Assembly: GCA_015499985.1 (NCBI GenBank)
Contig: JAAAUF010000642.1
Coordinates: 1 to 24,314, forward strand
Reading direction: 5' to 3'
Origin: Haplosporangium gracile
Lineage: Eukaryota > Mortierellomycota > Mortierellomycetes > Mortierellales > Mortierellaceae
DNA length: 24,314 nt
The position numbers and the translations under genes are program-made. The notes beneath the pieces were generated by a model. It made no database searches. It was given only the letters and a program-made list of their open reading frames with translations, and was not told the DNA's origin. Below, piece after piece: positions 21,193-24,314 of the stretch (its first letter is position 1; each line of letters begins with the position of its first letter).

Positions 21193-21206
21193 CACGTGAT
21201 ATAATA
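21193..21206 (+). promoter_or_regulatory. E-box next to a TATA-like element
   Basis: CACGTG (21193-21198) is followed at once by TATAATA (21200-21206), 130 nt upstream of the ATG at 21336. The arrangement would suit a promoter for the weak candidate gene there, but either element could be chance. Confidence 0.25.
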
Positions 21207-21335
21207 CCCTTAACAGATCAGTCACTCAAGCCCCAAGCGTACAGCATAATCAACTCCCGTCAGCTTTGTTTGCGCCAGTTCTTTCACGCATTGCCTCAGT
21301 GAGTGAGACACTGCTGAAAGACACAAAACTGAAAA

Positions 21336-21758
21336 ATGGTTGAGCCTCTCATTTTCGACAAGTGCCCTCCTTCACTTTACACGCCTTTACTTCCTTCGTC
21401 GTCTTTTTTTCTTCCTTTGTCGAGCGGAGTACTCACTGAATCTGATGCTGTGCTGGATCAGTTACCAACAGAGCTGAAAGATGTAACCTGTCTATGCGAT
21501 AAACAAAGGGGAGATGAAAAGCGACAATACGGCAACTTTTTTTTGATTTCTTACGACGTCCCCACTGTCTTTCTTTAGATGTGCAGGACGAAATTGTGTT
21601 CCGGACAAAGAACAGAACAAAAGAAGAAACTCTCGATATTTACCATGACTTTGGGAGAGTTTGCTTTGATTAACTCATTGGCTCTTCGCGATATGGTAAG
21701 AGAGCAAATAAGCAAAGAGAAACACGAAAAGGACGGAGTCAATCAAGCCATCTCCTGA
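21336..21758 (+). CDS. candidate small gene, possibly two exons (108 aa)
   Basis: The ATG at 21336 has a strong context (AAAAATGG). The first ORF is 80 codons. A possible intron at 21483-21578 (GTAACC...TTCTTTAG, 96 nt, phase 0) would join 49 residues (to TELKD) to 59 more that begin MCRTKLCSG and end in NQAIS. The second part contains an amphipathic-looking stretch, FALINSLALRDMVREQISKE. I recognise no family, and the alternative frame across 21579-21675 is also open, so the reading frame is not secured. The E-box and TATA-like element upstream are mild support. Confidence 0.2.
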
Positions 21759-22160
21759 GTAGATCGCTCTTTGTCTCGTTAGCGAATGGAGCCATGGACA
21801 GACGTGTATCAAGACACAGCAGAACAAAGAGGAAAGAGAGAGGATTTCGATATACTCGTGCTAGTGTTCTTTCACATCTTCCCTTTTACTTTTTTTTTTT
21901 TTTGGTGTGTGCTCATTGTGTGAAAAGAGCCATGATGAGTCGATAATGAATGGCAGAGAAGATAACATGATTACAAATATGTGTTTTTCTTCACTGAGAG
22001 AATAAAATCAAGAAGAGCTTTTTGAGCGAGTATCGGGTGATAGCATTGAGCGCTATTTGTAGATAGTATTTACATGAAAATAAATAAAAAAACAAAAAAG
22101 GAAGACCTTTATTGCGTCGTGGGTGTGCGTGCAGTAAACTACAAAGAAGGATGACCTGTG

Positions 22161-22225
22161 CAGTCGAAAGTGGTTTTTATGGCCGTTTTCACTACCAGAA
22201 TGGCCATAAAAACCACTTTCGACTG
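22161..22225. repeat. perfect 24-bp inverted repeat with 17-nt loop
   Basis: The left arm 22161-22184 (CAGTCGAAAG...ATGGCC) and right arm 22202-22225 are exact reverse complements over all 24 bases, around a 17-nt loop. In RNA, G-U and A-U pairs extend the stem outwards to 22157/22229 and inwards by one G-U pair. No target-site duplication is visible at the borders. It lies 383 bp upstream of the next start codon, and a CACGTG follows 27 bp after it. Confidence 0.9.
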
Positions 22226-22607
22226 TATACAACTACAGAGGGGAGCGTATATCACGTGCAGCTGTTGTTGCTGTGTGGTGCCACTGGCTGCCAGGCGCAG
22301 CATCGGAGAACGAAAAGAAAAAAAATTTGACTATCAGTCAGTCGGCAGTGACGAATGATGGCTTGGCATCATGTAGACAACTGCGACTGACGCACTCTCT
22401 CAAAATAAAAAAAGGAAGCCTTTGCTTCTTTTTCTTCTCTACTCTTCCAAATCATCCCATCCTTCCTCCTCGTTCTCTGAACCTCTGCTCTCCACCAATA
22501 AGTATATTCTTTTCTTTTTGATCGTTGATTCGATTTCTTCTTCCTTCCCCTTCTCTCACAGTCATCTCCCTTCATCCCTTCACCACTCTTCCCACATAAC
22601 AAACAAT

Positions 22608-23837
22608 ATGAGTATGTTGATTGCTTTTGGTGCTGATGGTAAGACCCCCGTTGCACCTCCACTCTCCCCCTTTCGTCTCTTCCTTTCACAGCTGCAGGAT
22701 GATTCAGCTGTTGTTGCGCCCTTCAATGAAATGTTGATTGGAAACAACACTAACAGCTCTAGACGTATGTATTCTTGCCACAAAAACAAAAACAGCTACA
22801 GCCCCTCTTCAGTCCAGCGAAACTTGAAGACCCGCTGCTGCTCCCCCAAGAACTTTACCGCCGCCGCTTCTTCTGCCGCCTCTCTCTCCACTGCCAGTTC
22901 AGGTATCAACCACAACAGCAATACAGGTGCTGCTTCTTCCAGTTGCTTCTCAGCCACATGTGTCACGTGCTATCGTCCCATCTTTGCCACCAGTTCGTCC
23001 TCAGTTTACCCCTCCCCTGAACTCAGCGACCTTGACAATGACGATATTGCAGCCGTCGACCACGACACACACAGCTACAACTACAGCTACAACTCTCGCC
23101 CACTTCGCAGACGACCAAGCCTCGACCTCGACCAGAGCCGGATCAAGCGTACTCGCCGCTCTTCTCCTCCTCTTCCTGCTCCAGCTCAGAAAAACTCAGG
23201 CGATGATGATCTGATTGTAGTCAGCGACACAGTTACCGACGATACCGTTTCCTCAAGCCCTGCTCCCTTCAGTCCCGCAGTTCCATTATCAAAATCCCTT
23301 CGTTCCAGCTTCTTGGACTCTCCACCCTATCATCCCGCAGATGTGTTTCCCAACAACGACAATGAATGGCACGAGCAAGTTGTGGAATATGACTGGGCAT
23401 CAAGTACCGACGAGGATGAGCGCAAGACAGCCTTCTCTGACAGCAGCTGCTGGTCGGGCATTGACTGCAGGGACGAGAGTCTGAGTGAACTTGAGACCCG
23501 CTTTGATTTGGACGGCATGAGCTCGCCTCCTTACCAGCCCCAGGATTACAACGAGCTGAACCCCGCCATGGATCCTCAGGAGACTCGCTGGTTCGAGCAA
23601 CAGCTTACCACTGCTACCTCGGGATCGCGCCGTCGTCGCGAGGACTCACCTCCCTATGTCCCCTTTGACTACAACACTCTTAACTCGGAGATGAACCCTA
23701 ACGAGGACCGGTTCTTTGAGCTGCCCCGCGCCAAGTACACCTATACCGCAGTAACAGTTGAGGACTACTCTGATTCTACATCGTGCAACGGCGATGTCTC
23801 GAGTAACGACATGTCTCTTTCTGACGATGAATACTAA
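22608..23837 (+). CDS. Ser/Pro-rich disordered protein with three SPPY repeats (409 aa)
   Basis: Single-exon ORF. The ATG at 22608 (ACAATATGAG) is the first good start; the open frame upstream is CT-rich leader. No known domain is recognised. The N-terminal third is Ser/Ala/Asn-rich with a cysteine cluster (Cys113, Cys118, Cys121). A basic segment RPLRRRP...RIKRTRR (164-184) looks like a bipartite nuclear localisation signal. Acidic and Ser-rich stretches follow. Three copies of a motif of about 25 residues sit at 237-257, 305-331 and 346-371, with core S-P-P-Y-x-P-x-D-Y-N-x-L-N-x-x-M-x-P-x-E-x-R-x-F-E; the first copy is the most degenerate. The C-terminus is acidic (SLSDDEY). A nuclear regulator or docking protein is conceivable, but the function is unknown. 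An apparent 53-nt intron near the start would break the frame, so I left it coding. Confidence 0.75.
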   Translation: MSMLIAFGADGKTPVAPPLSPFRLFLSQLQDDSAVVAPFNEMLIGNNTNSSRRMYSCHKNKNSYSPSSVQRNLKTRCCSPKNFTAAASSAASLSTASSGINHNSNTGAASSSCFSATCVTCYRPIFATSSSSVYPSPELSDLDNDDIAAVDHDTHSYNYSYNSRPLRRRPSLDLDQSRIKRTRRSSPPLPAPAQKNSGDDDLIVVSDTVTDDTVSSSPAPFSPAVPLSKSLRSSFLDSPPYHPADVFPNNDNEWHEQVVEYDWASSTDEDERKTAFSDSSCWSGIDCRDESLSELETRFDLDGMSSPPYQPQDYNELNPAMDPQETRWFEQQLTTATSGSRRRREDSPPYVPFDYNTLNSEMNPNEDRFFELPRAKYTYTAVTVEDYSDSTSCNGDVSSNDMSLSDDEY

Positions 23838-24314
23838 GTCAGTCGGTCATTACATCAACTCCCTTTCGAAAAATGGCTTCTTTTTTATCGGTCTTTGCAC
23901 TCCCCTTCCCTACTCCGACTTGTATATATTTGTATCACTCATTCACTTCCTCTTCCTCTTCCTCCTCCTCCTCCAGTCCTTGCCATGCTCAAGCGACGCT
24001 GATACCAGGGAGCTTTGATTGATTCTTAGTCCATTTACTTTTTTTTGCTCATTTGTACCAACAATTTTTCAATAAAACCATAATCTTTACATTTTTATTT
24101 TGTAGTGCATCGCAGCTGCCAACGATAATTCTCTTTACTTTTATTTTGCACAACCAAAGGAAAACAAGCGAGAAATTGGCATGTAAATTACTTAATTTCA
24201 AACGCAGCTCCTGATCTCTTTTCCCGCCCTTTCCTCCTACTTATTCAGCGCTATTTTTTTTTTATTTCTCCAGTAAAAAGCCCAAGGGAGCCATTCGATA
24301 GTAAAAGGAGCTAT
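23838..24314. other. 3' flank of the SPPY-repeat gene
   Basis: T/CT-rich 3' UTR, then A/T-rich sequence to the window edge. No further gene is seen. Confidence 0.6.
24071..24076 (+). terminator. poly(A) signal of the SPPY-repeat gene
   Basis: AATAAA 234 nt after the stop codon, followed by T-rich sequence containing TTTTGTAGTG. Confidence 0.6.

Larger units (their letters stand above)
20734..22607. other. intergenic region between UAP1 and the SPPY-repeat gene
   Basis: This holds a weak two-exon gene candidate (21336-21758), two CACGTG E-boxes (21193-21198 and 22253-22258), a T16 run near 21890, a perfect 24-bp inverted repeat (22161-22225), and the pyrimidine-rich leader of the next gene (about 22420-22600). 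I recognise nothing else. Confidence 0.5.

Noticed and set aside
22639..22691. GTAAGA...TTTCACAG apparent 53-nt intron at the start of the SPPY-repeat gene
   Set aside because: Length is not a multiple of three and removal gives an immediate stop; no branch-point sequence is seen. The unspliced frame stays open for 409 codons.
1..24314. tRNA, rRNA, CRISPR array or intact transposon
   Set aside because: Scanning by eye for T-loop motifs, spaced repeats, transposase or reverse-transcriptase motifs and terminal repeats found none. A tRNAscan-SE or RepeatMasker run would be decisive.

Overview
The window looks like nuclear DNA of a filamentous, early-diverging fungus. Genes are spliced (13 introns inferred in four of the five confident genes), they have AATAAA poly(A) signals and pyrimidine-rich leaders, intergenic DNA is rich in microsatellites, and a fungal-type homocitrate synthase (alpha-aminoadipate lysine pathway) is present. 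Protein flavour and intron style suggest Mucoromycota, perhaps Mortierellomycotina. That placement is an inference; no marker gene is present to settle it.

Layout. (1) 1-636: a small N/S/Y/G-rich protein on the minus strand, divergent from OST1 across a 580-bp promoter region. (2) 1217-3519: five-exon OST1 (ribophorin I), a subunit of the ER oligosaccharyltransferase. (3) 3520-5498: OST1 runs tail to tail into a two-exon homocitrate synthase on the minus strand; their poly(A) signals are only 43 bp apart. (4) 5499-9393: 3.9 kb with no convincing gene, but with a TATA box, poly(A) tracts and a GC-richer patch. (5) 9394-13163: an eight-exon gene joining an N-terminal SPX domain to a C-terminal zinc-dependent deacylase of the AstE/AspA (COG3608) type, with metal ligands and catalytic Glu intact. 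(6) 13164-18068: 4.9 kb of simple repeats, without a gene I can support. (7) 18069-20385: UDP-N-acetylglucosamine pyrophosphorylase (UAP1) with one unusually long, 763-nt intron. (8) 20386-22607: mostly intergenic, with a weak small-gene candidate and a perfect 24-bp inverted repeat. (9) 22608-23837: a 409-residue, mostly disordered protein with three copies of a Ser-Pro-Pro-Tyr motif.

OST1 and UAP1 both serve protein glycosylation and cell-wall supply (UDP-GlcNAc feeds dolichol-linked oligosaccharide and chitin synthesis), but they are far apart in the window and not co-transcribed, so the association is probably coincidental. The most notable item is the SPX-deacylase fusion, which could couple inositol-pyrophosphate/phosphate sensing to an unknown hydrolytic reaction. 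Next are the hairpin at 22161-22225 and the repeat protein downstream of it.
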